From: Fulvimarina manganoxydans
Lineage (GTDB): Bacteria > Pseudomonadota > Alphaproteobacteria > Rhizobiales > Rhizobiaceae
Length of the DNA: 64,000 nucleotides
NCBI RefSeq assembly: GCF_900176465.1
Contig: NZ_FWXR01000001.1
Span: forward strand, 310,001 to 374,000
Reading direction: 5' to 3'
Below the pieces are notes generated by a model, which saw only the letters and a program-made list of their open reading frames with translations, made no database searches and had not been told where the DNA came from. The position numbers were made by a program, and so were the translations under genes. This document shows, one piece after another, positions 49,490 to 58,314 of the stretch. The first letter of the stretch is position 1; the number at the start of each line of letters is the position of its first letter.

Positions 49490-52400
49490 CTGGTCAGAGC
49501 CTTCGTCTTCTTCGGCGGCCTTCTCGTCCTGATCCTGTCGGCGGCGCTGATTGCCCCATTCTTCGTCGACTGGACCGCCTATCGCGCCGATTTCGAGCGC
49601 GAGGCTTCTCGCATCATTGGGCGTGAGGTCAAAGTTTCGGGCGCGGCTTCCGCGCGTCTTTTGCCCTTTCCGTCCGTGACTTTCGAGGATGTCACTGTTT
49701 CTGGGGGCATAGGCGACCAGCCGGTCATGACGATTGACCGCTTTCGCATGAATGCCGAACTCGCACCCTATCTCTCCGGCGAAATCCGTATCTTCTCGAT
49801 GCAATTGACGCATCCGGTGCTGACGCTTGTCGAGGGTGTGCCGCAACCGTCGATCTTCCCGCTGCCGGCGCCGCGTGTCCCGACCGGGGCCGAAGTCGTT
49901 TTGGAAGATGTCGAGATCGAGAACGGCTCGATCGTCTTCAAGGACGCCGCCAAGGCCGAGACGGCACGATTGTCGAATATCGAAGCGGGCTTTTCCGCCG
50001 AATCACTTTCCGGGCCCTTTTCCGGAGCGGGCACCTTCGAAAGCCTTGGCGACAGGATCCGCTTCGATCTGACGACGGGCCGCGCCGAGGATGGACAGGC
50101 AACCCCGGTGCGGGTCAGTCTGACGAGCCCGGCCCAATCGGCGCGGCTGGATCTCGACGGTCGGTTGAAATCGGAAGAGGGCACTTCGCTCTTTGAAGGA
50201 CGTCTGACATACGCCCAGCCGCAGCCGCGTATCCCTGATCCGAATGCAGGCGCCGACGTCTTTGCGTCAATGGATGGCGATGCCAGCGCTTTGCGTGGGT
50301 CTGTCGCGCCAGATGCTCCCGAAAAGCCGCCAGTGCGCGCGGAAGCTCAGGTGATCTTTCGCGGCGACCGCATCACCACGGACGCGCTTCGGGTCGAGGT
50401 CGGGCCGCGTGGGAGCCCTTATGTGCTGACAGGCGGCGGTCGGGTCGATCTCGTCCCGACGCCGCGTTTCGATCTGTCGCTCGAAGGTGAAGCCTTCAAT
50501 GTCGACGCGCTGGCCGGGGCCGCGCCTGCGACGTCGGACGATGACGGGGCGCCGCCCACCTTGTCCGAGCGCCTTGCCAATCTTCGTTCGGTCCTCATCG
50601 ATATCCCCAAACCCGCAATCGCGGGCTCGGTCAGGCTGACGCTGCCCGTCGTCACGCTCGGCGACACCACGGTCCGCAATCTGGCCTTTGCCGCCGAGCC
50701 CGAAACCGGCGGATGGCGTCTTGCCGATCTCTCGGCCGAATTGCCAGGCCGGACGACAGTCGCGGCGGACGGCCTTCTGGCCCTCTCCCCAAGCTTGGCC
50801 TTCACCGGTGATCTCAGCGTTGCATCGGCTCAGCCCTCGGGTTTCTCCGACTGGTTGACGGGAAGGGTCGATCCGGCCATCCGTGCGCTGCCGCGCGCCG
50901 CCCTTTCGGCCCGCGTCGATCTGACGGCGGATCGACAGACCTTGCGTGATCTCACACTCGATCTCGGCGGCGATCCGATTACCGGGGCGATCGATCGGCT
51001 TCCGAGGCGCGGAAATGGGCGCCTCACCGCACGGCTCGAAGGCGGAGCGGTTGATCTCGACGCCTTGCGTGCGCTCGCATCCGTCGTTGTGGGGCCAGAT
51101 GAGGCTATCGCCTCGGTCGCGCGATACGATGTTGCCTTGAAGGCCGGTCCCGTAAAGGCCGGCGCCGTAGAGGCTCAGGCCATCGACCTCGATCTCCTTT
51201 ATGACGGCGAGACCCTGGCCATCGCCAAGCTCGATGTCGACGGCTTGGCAGGCGCCTCCTTCGAGGCCAGCGGCCGATTGACCGATCTTCAAGGCGATGC
51301 GCTCGGCCTCATCGAACTGACTTTGTCTTCCAACGACCCGGAGGCTTTTCTCGCCTTCTTGGATCGCATGCGGCCCGGCACGCCGCTGGTCGAGACCCTG
51401 CGCCGGCGGGCGAGGGCGCTTGCGCCGCTCGATGTGACGGGAGAAATCGAATCGATCGATCGCGGGGAAGGGCGCCCGACCCTGCTTCTGCGCCTCGACG
51501 GCACCGCCGACGAGACCCGCCTCGATTTTTCCGCCGCGATCGAGAACGGATTCTCCGCCATTCGCGACAGCGGGCGGGTCGGTCTCGAATTGCGGTTGGA
51601 GAGCAATCGGCCGCAGGGCATTCTGGCTCAGCTCGGGCTCGATGGGGGGCAAGCGGCTTCGCTTGAAGGGCCGTTGGAAGCGGAGATGTCGGTCTCCGCA
51701 TCGGCCACCGGTCCAGCGGTCGTCAGCGCCAGCCTCCATGGACCCGACACGGACGCAAATCTCGAAGGGGTTCTCGATCTCGAAAATGCCGGGGTTCGCA
51801 GCGCCGATACAAGCCTTCGCCTGACCAGCGCGTCGCTTCTTCCCTGGCTCACCGCCCTGAATGTCGATGTCGGTCAGAGCTTCATGGATTTGGGGCCTCT
51901 GGGCGCTGATCTCTCCGGAAGCGTGATCTATGAAGGCCGTCGCTGGCGGGTGGTGGAGCTTTCGGGCCAAGTGGGCGCAACCGGCATCGAGGCCGATCTG
52001 GAGGGCTCCGCCGAGGCCGGCCTTTCGGGAAGCGTTCGCGTTGATCGACTGTCGCTGCCCTGGCTCGCGGCTCTCATCTACGGCGCTGAGCCCTTGGCGG
52101 AGGGGCCGGAAACTTGGAGCCGGGCGGCCTTCGGCCGCTCGCGCCTTCCCGACCTTTCCTATGACATCGCTCTGAAGACCGATCGCATGCCGGCCGGCCC
52201 CGTCACTCTCGATGGGGTCGGGACCCGTATCGTGGGGACCGGCGACGAGCTTGCGCTGCGGGGCCTCACCGCCGAGATCGCGGGTGGCCGGATCGCTGGC
52301 GACATCACCATGCGCAATCTGGCCGGGCTCGGCGGCATGAGCGCCGACCTCAGAGCGGACGAGTTGGCGCTTGCCGCGCTCGCGCCGGCCCTTTCGACGG

Positions 52401-53446
52401 GTCCCAATTCCGATGTCACCGTCACGGCGAAGCTTGACGCGTCGGCCCAGTCTGCGGCCGGCCTCGTGGCGAATCTGACCGGGGCCGGAACGCTCGAAGT
52501 GGTCGATTTCCGTCTGCCCGGCATCCCCGTCGACCCACTGCCCGCGGTCCTGGCAGCCGCCGATGCAGAAGATTTTTCAGCTGATAGCGGAACGTCAGAG
52601 GCTTGGCAGGCCGCGACCGAAAGCGCGTCCTTCCCGGTTTCGCGTCTCCTGACCGACTATACGGTCGCGGGCGGGCGCGCGGTTCTCTCGCCCGTGACCG
52701 TATCGGCCGAGGGCAGCAAGCTGACGATCACGGCCAATCTCGACCTTGCCGCGTTGAGCCTCTCGAGCGATCTGACATTGGCGCTCGATCCAGACGAGGC
52801 GGAGGTTGCGGGGGCCGATCCCGTCGTGCGCTATCGCATCGAAGGCGCGCCGGGCGACCTCTCCGTGACGCGCGATACGGCGGCGCTCGCCAATTTCCTG
52901 TCCGTGCGCGCGCTGGAGCGCGAACAGGCGCGGGTCGAAGCGATGCAGGAGCGGTTGGAGGAGACGTTGCGTCTGCGGCGGGAGGCGCGCTTCTATCGCT
53001 GGCTGGATCGGCGCGATGACGAACGGGCCAATCCGCCTCCAGCCGATGACGCTTCGATGCCCGATTCTGGTAATGAGGCCTTGCCGGACGCGGGGACGGC
53101 CAGATCGGAAGAAACCGCGCGGGGCAATGAGCCGGTTGTCGCCAAACCGAACGCGCAAGCTGGCAGCGAGAGCCCTTCACCGGCCGCCGCTGCAGAATCC
53201 AACGCAGCGGCTGAGCCGCAGGTTTCTATAATCCCAAACAGCCGGCCCTCGCCGCCCTTCGCCACTTCCAACGCAAGTCGCCGCGAGACGACAACGCGGC
53301 CATCGCCGCCAGCAGCCCGCGAGGCGCCCGTTCCGGCACCCAAGGTCGATTTCGGTCGAGCCGGCGCATCGGTTCCGTCCACAGGGCGCGAGGATTTTCA
53401 ATCGCTGCCTGGGGTTCAAGACCCCCTACAATTCCACATTCGGTGA
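49490..53446 (+). CDS. AsmA family protein (large), apparent CTG start
   Basis: A 1318-residue protein. The frame has no ATG, GTG or TTG in the N-terminal region; the only start with a good site is CTG at 49490, with AAGGAG 7 nt upstream, which gives a natural AsmA N-terminus (VRAFVFFGGLLVLILSAALI membrane anchor, then APFFVDWTAYRADFEREAS). The ATG at 49661 would remove the anchor. The body is a long repeat of beta strands and helices typical of bridge-like AsmA/TamB proteins that move phospholipid across the periplasm, with FPSVTFEDVTVSG near residue 60. C-terminal AsmA-like region, then a Pro/Ala/Glu-rich disordered tail (residues about 1180-1318). Confidence 0.9.
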   Translation: MVRAFVFFGGLLVLILSAALIAPFFVDWTAYRADFEREASRIIGREVKVSGAASARLLPFPSVTFEDVTVSGGIGDQPVMTIDRFRMNAELAPYLSGEIRIFSMQLTHPVLTLVEGVPQPSIFPLPAPRVPTGAEVVLEDVEIENGSIVFKDAAKAETARLSNIEAGFSAESLSGPFSGAGTFESLGDRIRFDLTTGRAEDGQATPVRVSLTSPAQSARLDLDGRLKSEEGTSLFEGRLTYAQPQPRIPDPNAGADVFASMDGDASALRGSVAPDAPEKPPVRAEAQVIFRGDRITTDALRVEVGPRGSPYVLTGGGRVDLVPTPRFDLSLEGEAFNVDALAGAAPATSDDDGAPPTLSERLANLRSVLIDIPKPAIAGSVRLTLPVVTLGDTTVRNLAFAAEPETGGWRLADLSAELPGRTTVAADGLLALSPSLAFTGDLSVASAQPSGFSDWLTGRVDPAIRALPRAALSARVDLTADRQTLRDLTLDLGGDPITGAIDRLPRRGNGRLTARLEGGAVDLDALRALASVVVGPDEAIASVARYDVALKAGPVKAGAVEAQAIDLDLLYDGETLAIAKLDVDGLAGASFEASGRLTDLQGDALGLIELTLSSNDPEAFLAFLDRMRPGTPLVETLRRRARALAPLDVTGEIESIDRGEGRPTLLLRLDGTADETRLDFSAAIENGFSAIRDSGRVGLELRLESNRPQGILAQLGLDGGQAASLEGPLEAEMSVSASATGPAVVSASLHGPDTDANLEGVLDLENAGVRSADTSLRLTSASLLPWLTALNVDVGQSFMDLGPLGADLSGSVIYEGRRWRVVELSGQVGATGIEADLEGSAEAGLSGSVRVDRLSLPWLAALIYGAEPLAEGPETWSRAAFGRSRLPDLSYDIALKTDRMPAGPVTLDGVGTRIVGTGDELALRGLTAEIAGGRIAGDITMRNLAGLGGMSADLRADELALAALAPALSTGPNSDVTVTAKLDASAQSAAGLVANLTGAGTLEVVDFRLPGIPVDPLPAVLAAADAEDFSADSGTSEAWQAATESASFPVSRLLTDYTVAGGRAVLSPVTVSAEGSKLTITANLDLAALSLSSDLTLALDPDEAEVAGADPVVRYRIEGAPGDLSVTRDTAALANFLSVRALEREQARVEAMQERLEETLRLRREARFYRWLDRRDDERANPPPADDASMPDSGNEALPDAGTARSEETARGNEPVVAKPNAQAGSESPSPAAAAESNAAAEPQVSIIPNSRPSPPFATSNASRRETTTRPSPPAAREAPVPAPKVDFGRAGASVPSTGREDFQSLPGVQDPLQFHIR

Positions 53447-53685
53447 GACGGCCTTCATCGTGTCGTTGTCCTCACACAAAAAGCTTCGGAACTGATCACG
53501 TCATTATCGGTGGGGTTTCCGCTTGAAGGATCTTTGAGAAGACCCGCAGGACTGGATCATCGGGATGTGTGGAAATCGCGGACACGATAGTCGAGAATGA
53601 CGAGACATCGAGGGTATCGGCTTTGCGAATGCAGGCGCCGAAGCAGTGCCGACCTATCTCGCGCACTATACGAGACGTGACCGAT

Positions 53686-53925
53686 TCAGAGCGCGGCATC
53701 TTTCTTCGTGTTCCCGATCCGCGCCAAGGCGTCTTCCAAAAGGTGAACGCGAATAGCGGAGGAGAGATTGGTCTCGGGATCGCGCGTTTCGTCGATGAGC
53801 GCAACATAGTCGGCGGTCGAGCGCCCTGCCTCCTCGGCGACCATGGTCAGGCGCAGCCAAAAGGCGTCTTCCAGGGTAATCGAGGTGCGATGGCCCCGAA
53901 TCGCGAGTGAGCGTTTGATGGTCAC
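53686..53925 (-). CDS. Ribbon-helix-helix domain protein
   Basis: A 79-residue protein. The GTG at 53925 is chosen because the family begins here (VTIKRSLAIRGHRTSITLEDAFWLRLTMVAEEAGRS); the open frame continues 28 codons upstream without similarity. The beta strand HRTSITLE and two helices make an RHH DNA-binding fold; NLSSAIRVHLLEDAL is the conserved tail of the Rhizobiales group. It probably binds DNA as a dimer or acts as an antitoxin-like regulator; no toxin is adjacent. It is followed on the same strand (upstream side) by DUF4169, sspB and ssrA. Confidence 0.8.
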   Translation of the reverse strand: MTIKRSLAIRGHRTSITLEDAFWLRLTMVAEEAGRSTADYVALIDETRDPETNLSSAIRVHLLEDALARIGNTKKDAAL

Positions 53926-53971
53926 CGCCTGGCGTCCAAATCTAAGAGCACAAGCGTGCTGACCGGTATGA

Positions 53972-54178
53972 TCAAGACGAATTGTCCGAAGGCGGCACTT
54001 GCGTGCCATTGCGTTGATGGCCGTCGAGGCGGGCTTCGGCTATTGCCTGCTCTTTCGCCCTGCGCGTCTTTTCCGGCTTGCTTTGTCCATGGCGGGCGCG
54101 ATTTGCGTCAGCCTCTGCCTCTCGGACCTGACGATCCCGGCGCTTTCGCGCCTGTCTCAGATTGACGATCTCGGCCAT
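53972..54178 (-). CDS. DUF4169 family small basic protein
   Basis: A 68-residue protein from the ATG at 54178. MAEIVNLRQARKRRDRQVREAEADANRARHG is the DUF4169 signature: almost all helix, very rich in Arg, Ala and Glu, ending RLDGHQRNG. The function is unknown. It lies 14 nt after sspB on the same strand and 46 nt before the RHH gene, so the three are probably one transcript. The same small protein is often next to sspB in Rhizobiales, from what I recall of that synteny. Confidence 0.82.
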   Translation of the reverse strand: MAEIVNLRQARKRRDRQVREAEADANRARHGQSKPEKTRRAKEQAIAEARLDGHQRNGTQVPPSDNSS

Positions 54179-54192
54179 GGGCCGCTCGCTGA

Positions 54193-54771
54193 TCAGGTCT
54201 TTTTGCGGAAGGCGTCGAGGGAAACGACTTCCGCATCCTTGCGGGGCTCGTCGCTTGTCTCGCCGTCCTCGGCATCGCCTTCCCGGTTGGAGGCGGCCGC
54301 GCGGTTGCGCTGGGGCAGAGGGGTGGCGGAAGAGGCCGTCGGCGGCAAGACCGATTCGATGCCGTCCGTCTCCTCGTCCTCGTCGAGATTTTCGTCGGTG
54401 TTCGCCGCTTCCGCCCCGCGAACGTCGAATTCCAGTTCGAAATTGACCGACGGATCGTAGAAACCGCGCACCGCCGCAAAGGGGATGAGGAGCTTTTCGG
54501 GGATGTCGGAGAAGGACAGGCCGACCTCGAAGGAGGTCTCGGTGACCTTCAGATCCCAATATTGATGCTGAATGACGATCGTCATCAGGTCGGGATATTT
54601 CTCGCGCAGACGCGAGGACACTCGCACGCCGGGCGCTGCCGTCATGAAGGTGATGAAGAAATGATGATCGCCGGGCAGACCGGTCTTGGCGACTTCGCCT
54701 AGAACCTTGCGAATGACGCCGCGCAGGGCATCCTGCGCGAGAACATCGTAGCGAATAAGGTCCTGACTCAT
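54193..54771 (-). CDS. sspB: SspB-like ClpXP adaptor for ssrA-tagged proteins
   Basis: A 192-residue protein. The N-terminal 120 residues (MSQDLIRYDVLAQDALRGVIRKVL, DHHFFITFMTAAPGVRVSSRLREKYPDLMTIVIQHQYWDLKV, FGFYDPSVNFELEFDVR-like) are the alphaproteobacterial SspB substrate-binding fold. An acidic, Pro/Ser-rich linker of about 60 residues leads to the C-terminal ClpX-binding tail EVVSLDAFRKK. SspB captures ssrA-tagged proteins and delivers them to ClpXP. The ssrA gene is immediately upstream on the same strand (about 55 nt). Confidence 0.92.
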   Translation of the reverse strand: MSQDLIRYDVLAQDALRGVIRKVLGEVAKTGLPGDHHFFITFMTAAPGVRVSSRLREKYPDLMTIVIQHQYWDLKVTETSFEVGLSFSDIPEKLLIPFAAVRGFYDPSVNFELEFDVRGAEAANTDENLDEDEETDGIESVLPPTASSATPLPQRNRAAASNREGDAEDGETSDEPRKDAEVVSLDAFRKKT

Positions 54772-54825
54772 CTCGGCGTCCTGATCCGATTCCTGCGGGG
54801 CCCCTGCTTATGAAAGGCCGACAAA

Positions 54826-55161
54826 AGAGTGGAGGCTTCTGTTGCCAGGCGCCTCCGAGCCCCGCCTAGAAGTGCGAACCCCCAGGACTTGAATTGAAGC
54901 GATCGCGCTGCTTACGCAGCGAGACGTGCTTCCGCATAGTTGTCGTTGGCAACTATTGATACGGCCCGATAACGGCGGAACCATGCCGAGCGAAAATTCG
55001 ATCTTTACGCCCTCGTCGATCCTATTTCGCCCCCGCCAGATCGCAACCGCGCCTCCGAAGAGGCGCGCTGCTGTGATCTGGTGGAGGCGCCGGGTACCGC
55101 CCCCGGGTCCGAAAGGTTTATTTCATCGAACGTTTATCGCCATAGTCGGCGCGAAGCCGAC
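54826..55161 (-). ncRNA. ssrA: tmRNA, circularly permuted two-piece form
   Basis: On the minus strand the acceptor piece comes first: TTCGGACCCGGG, a T-arm-like CCGGG/CCCGG pair, and CGCCTCCACCA ending at 55079. A 44-nt hairpin spacer (55078-55035, GCGCGCCTC/GAGGCGCGG) follows. The coding piece begins GGGGGCGAAATAGG at 55034, whose GGGGGCG pairs fully with CGCCTCC. The tag frame starts GCC at 54950 and reads ANDNYAEARLAA then TAA (54914-54912). A final GGAGGC/GCCTCC hairpin and TTTT end near 54823. The 5' end is estimated from a TATATT -10 (55173-55168). It rescues stalled ribosomes. Confidence 0.93.
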
Positions 55162-55582
55162 GACCGCAATATAGGCGGACGGGCACGGTCTGAAAAGGGG
55201 ATTGCGTATCGCCGTCCAGTTCGAATCGGGCTTTATCGTCCAAAGATTGGTTGATGCCTGGATATCGCGCCCTTCGTCGTCAAAGAGCAAGTTGTCGCTT
55301 AAGCGCCAGAGCATCCGGGAGTCGTCATGATGGCAGCTCTATGAAGTCCGAGCGAAACGTCGATCCGGCCTTGAATTTGCGTATGGGTTCGCGCGAAACG
55401 CCGCAAGAGCGGCCCCTTGCTCCAGGAGACCGCGTCGCCGGTCGCGTTGCTCCCTCATATGGACTTCCGCTTTCGACCGTGGAATCCGTGCGGTCAAGAT
55501 TATGTGGTCGGCGCCGATCGGACGCGACGGGCGCCGCAGGACCGCATCAAAGGGGAAGCCCTGCGCAAGCAATGGGACGATC
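55162..55582. promoter_or_regulatory. Divergent intergenic region between ssrA and thyA
   Basis: 421 nt without a supportable gene. On the minus side it holds the ssrA promoter; TATATT (55168-55173) is a credible -10 but the -35 (TTTTCA region near 55196) is weak. On the plus side it must hold the thyA promoter. Open frames across it are noise in composition. Confidence 0.4.
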
Positions 55583-56377
55583 ATGCGGCAATATCTCGAT
55601 CTTCTTCAAACGGTTCTCGAAACCGGCATCGATCGCGGCGACCGCACGGGAACGGGGACGCGCTCGATCTTCGGCCATCAGATGCGTTTCGATCTGGCGC
55701 AAGGCTTTCCGCTTCTGACCACCAAAAAACTCCACATCCGTTCGATCGTTCACGAGCTTCTGTGGTTCTTGAAGGGCGATACCAATATCGCCTATCTCAA
55801 GGCGAACGGCGTGAAGATCTGGAACGAGTGGGCCGACGAGAATGGCGATCTCGGCCCCGTTTATGGGTCTCAATGGCGATCCTGGCCCGATTATAACGGT
55901 GGCCATGTGGACCAGATCGGACAGGTCGTGGATGCGATCCGCAGGACGCCGCATTCGCGCCGACTGATCGTCTCGGCTTGGAACCCTGCGCTTGTCGACG
56001 AGATGGCGCTGCCGCCCTGCCACTGTCTTTTTCAGTTCTACGTGGCCGAGGGACGGCTCTCCTGCCAGCTCTATCAGCGCTCGGGCGACATCTTCCTGGG
56101 TGTGCCCTTCAATATCGCCTCCTATGCCCTGCTGACGGCGATGGTTGCCCAGGTGACCGGGCTGAAGCCTGGCACCTTTGTCCATACGCTGGGCGACGCG
56201 CATATCTACCACAACCATTTCGAACAGGCCCGGCTGCAGCTGACCCGCACGCCTGGGCCTTTGCCGGTGCTCAAGCTCAATCCCGAAATCGCAGATCTCT
56301 TCGCCTTCCGCTTCGAAGACATCGCGATTGAGAATTACGAAGCGGCCCCGCATATCGCCGCGCCCGTCGCCGTATGA
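55583..56377 (+). CDS. thyA: Thymidylate synthase (folate-dependent)
   Basis: A 264-residue protein, the canonical length. It begins [31 protein letters not shown]. The catalytic Cys is in [13 protein letters not shown] (about residue 146), [23 protein letters not shown] binds dUMP and folate, and [12 protein letters not shown] ends the core. The start at 55583 removes an upstream frame without similarity. It converts dUMP to dTMP with methylene-THF. It is translationally coupled to folA, which recycles the dihydrofolate formed (ATGA overlap). Confidence 0.97.
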   Translation: MRQYLDLLQTVLETGIDRGDRTGTGTRSIFGHQMRFDLAQGFPLLTTKKLHIRSIVHELLWFLKGDTNIAYLKANGVKIWNEWADENGDLGPVYGSQWRSWPDYNGGHVDQIGQVVDAIRRTPHSRRLIVSAWNPALVDEMALPPCHCLFQFYVAEGRLSCQLYQRSGDIFLGVPFNIASYALLTAMVAQVTGLKPGTFVHTLGDAHIYHNHFEQARLQLTRTPGPLPVLKLNPEIADLFAFRFEDIAIENYEAAPHIAAPVAV

Positions 56378-56895
56378 TCGAGGGGCTGTCAGTCGTCGCC
56401 GTCGTCGCTGCGGCCGAGAACGGCGTGATTGGCAAGGACAACGCCATGCCCTGGCATGTGCCGAGCGATCTCAAGCATTATCGCGCTGTCACCATGGGCA
56501 AGCCGATGATCATGGGGCGGCGAACGCTGGAATCGATCGGCCGTTGTCTCGACGGGCGCGATACGATCGTGCTGACGCGCCAGAATATAAGCCCGGTCAA
56601 GGGAGCGATTCTCGCAAAAGACCGCAATGAGGCTGTGGAAAAGGCGGCTCATGCGGCCCGATCACGCGGCGCGAACGAAATTGTCATCGCCGGCGGGGCC
56701 GAGATCTATCGGCTGTTTTGGCCCTTGATCGACCGGATCGTCATGACGCGCATCCAGGCGAGGCCCGAGGGCGACACGTTCTTTCCCGACCTCGCGCCCG
56801 GAGATTTCATGCGTCTTTCGTCTGAGCCTCGGCTGCGCGGCGAGAGGGATAGCGCTGCGACACGTCTGGAAATCTACGAACGGCGCAGCGCTTAA
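56374..56895 (+). CDS. folA: Dihydrofolate reductase
   Basis: A 173-residue protein starting inside the thyA stop. [50 protein letters not shown] carries the classical DHFR N-terminal half, with catalytic Asp in SDLKHY. It continues [39 protein letters not shown]-like to the C-terminus. It reduces dihydrofolate to THF. Together with ThyA it forms the pyrimidine-folate unit typical of many bacteria. Confidence 0.96.
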   Translation: MIEGLSVVAVVAAAENGVIGKDNAMPWHVPSDLKHYRAVTMGKPMIMGRRTLESIGRCLDGRDTIVLTRQNISPVKGAILAKDRNEAVEKAAHAARSRGANEIVIAGGAEIYRLFWPLIDRIVMTRIQARPEGDTFFPDLAPGDFMRLSSEPRLRGERDSAATRLEIYERRSA

Positions 56896-56904
56896 GACCA
56901 TATT

Positions 56905-56918
56905 GCGAAGGCCTTCGC
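56905..56918. other. Perfect 14-nt palindrome downstream of folA / upstream of hflK
   Basis: GCGAAGGCCTTCGC is its own reverse complement. A related AAGGCGACCTTCGC lies about 40 nt downstream. They may be binding sites for a dimeric regulator in the 237-nt hflK leader. Confidence 0.35.
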
Positions 56919-57029
56919 TCGCCGAGGCTTTATTCATGACTTGCAAAGGACTGAAGGCGACCTTCGCTTGATCGGCGCCGTTCGCCGCTGTCTTTTGGAA
57001 GGTGTATCTGCGAATTGGTCGCGGTCGCG

Positions 57030-57058
57030 TTGAAAGCGGATTTTCCAATTCCTATAAG
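57030..57058 (+). promoter_or_regulatory. Sigma-70-type promoter for the hflK operon
   Basis: TTGAAA (57030-57035), exactly 17 nt, then TATAAG (57053-57058). The spacing is ideal. Transcription would begin near 57065, 68 nt before the hflK ATG. The -35 also resembles heat-shock (sigma-32) TTGAAA, but the -10 is not the CCCCAT-type. Confidence 0.6.
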
Positions 57059-57132
57059 ACTTGCAGCGGGTGTGCAGTGACGGACCATCCGGTCCCAAGT
57101 CATGGTTTCCGAATCGTTTTGAAAGGACTTCG

Positions 57133-58314
57133 ATGCCCTGGAGCAATCAAACCGGCAATGGCGGTTGGAAAGGCGGCGGTGCCGGCAATGGGGGTGGCCC
57201 GTGGGGGCAGCGGCCTCAACCACCACGTCCGGGCGGTGGTGGCCCCAATAACAGTCCCGATCTGGAGGACATCCTGCGTCGCGGCAGCGACCGTCTTCGC
57301 CGCGCCATTCCCGGCGGTGGTGGCGGTTCGGGCGGCGGAGGCGGCGGCGCGGCGGCGATCGCGCTTCTCGTCGTACTCGGCCTCGGCGTTCTGTGGTTGT
57401 TCAAGGCCGTCTATACCGTCCAGCCGGACGAGGTCGGCGTTGAGATGCTCTTCGGTAAGCCGAAGCAGGAGCTCGCCCAGCCGGGCCTTCACTTCATCAT
57501 GTGGCCCTTCGAGACGGTCGACACGGTTCCGGTGGTCGAAAGCCAGATCACGCTTGGCTCAAACCAGCGCGGCGACAATTCCGGTCTGATGCTGTCGGGT
57601 GATCAGAACATCGTCGATGTCCAGTTCGCCGTTCTTTACCAGGTCGACGAGCCGGCCAACTATCTCTTCAATGTCCAAGACCCAGTCGCGATGGTCCAGC
57701 AGGTGTCGGAAAGCGCCATGCGCGAGGTCGTGGGTCGCCGTCCGGTTCAGGACGTCTTCCGCGATGATCGTGCCGGGATCGCCGAAGAGGTGCGCTCCAT
57801 CACCCAGGACACGCTCAACGAATATGGCGCGGGCGTTCGCATCAACGCCATCTCGATCGAGGACGCGGCGCCGCCGCCTCAGGTCGCGGACGCCTTCGAC
57901 GAGGTGCAGCGCGCCGAGCAGGACGAGGATCGCTTCATCGAAGAGGCTAACCGCTATCGCAATCAGCAGCTCGGTCAGGCGCTGGGCGAGGCGGCGCAGG
58001 TCCGTGAGGACGCCGCAGCCTATAAGAACCGCGTTGTCCAAGAGGCCGACGGTGAGGCGCAGCGATTCTCCGCGATCTTGGAAGAATATGTGAAGGCACC
58101 GGACATTACCCGCAAGCGCCTCTTCCTGGAGACCATGGAGAACATCCTGCGCAACTCTAACAAGATCATCATGGAGAACGGCGAGAACGGCCAGGGCGTC
58201 GTGCCTTACCTGCCCTTGAACGAATTGCAGCGGCAGACCTCTTCATCCAACTCCAACGCGAATGGCGCGCGCAGCGCCTCGCGTAACACCAACACCCAGG
58301 GGACCTCCAACTGA
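57133..58314 (+). CDS. hflK: HflK, FtsH protease modulator subunit
   Basis: A 393-residue protein from ATG 57133. Residues 1-40 are Gly/Pro-rich, residues 61-72 are nearly pure Gly, and one membrane anchor follows (about 73-91). The SPFH/band-7 domain holds VYTVQPDEVGVEMLFGKPKQELAQPGLHFIMWPFETVDTVPV, a coiled-coil region (RAEQDEDRFIEEANRYRNQQLGQALGEAAQVREDAAAYKNR) and an Asn/Ser-rich tail. With HflC it forms a large periplasmic cage around FtsH in the inner membrane and controls proteolysis. Its stop shares a base with hflC. Confidence 0.94.
   Translation: MPWSNQTGNGGWKGGGAGNGGGPWGQRPQPPRPGGGGPNNSPDLEDILRRGSDRLRRAIPGGGGGSGGGGGGAAAIALLVVLGLGVLWLFKAVYTVQPDEVGVEMLFGKPKQELAQPGLHFIMWPFETVDTVPVVESQITLGSNQRGDNSGLMLSGDQNIVDVQFAVLYQVDEPANYLFNVQDPVAMVQQVSESAMREVVGRRPVQDVFRDDRAGIAEEVRSITQDTLNEYGAGVRINAISIEDAAPPPQVADAFDEVQRAEQDEDRFIEEANRYRNQQLGQALGEAAQVREDAAAYKNRVVQEADGEAQRFSAILEEYVKAPDITRKRLFLETMENILRNSNKIIMENGENGQGVVPYLPLNELQRQTSSSNSNANGARSASRNTNTQGTSN

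Noticed and set aside
49661-53446. AsmA starting at ATG 49661
   Set aside because: It has no good ribosome site and loses the N-terminal membrane anchor, which is in frame directly upstream.
53496-53807. A 103-residue minus-strand gene
   Set aside because: It is in another frame over the RHH gene, with no ribosome site and no family motif.
55123-55500. Small genes between ssrA and thyA
   Set aside because: Open frames overlap the tmRNA gene or lack ribosome sites; composition is that of non-coding GC-rich DNA.
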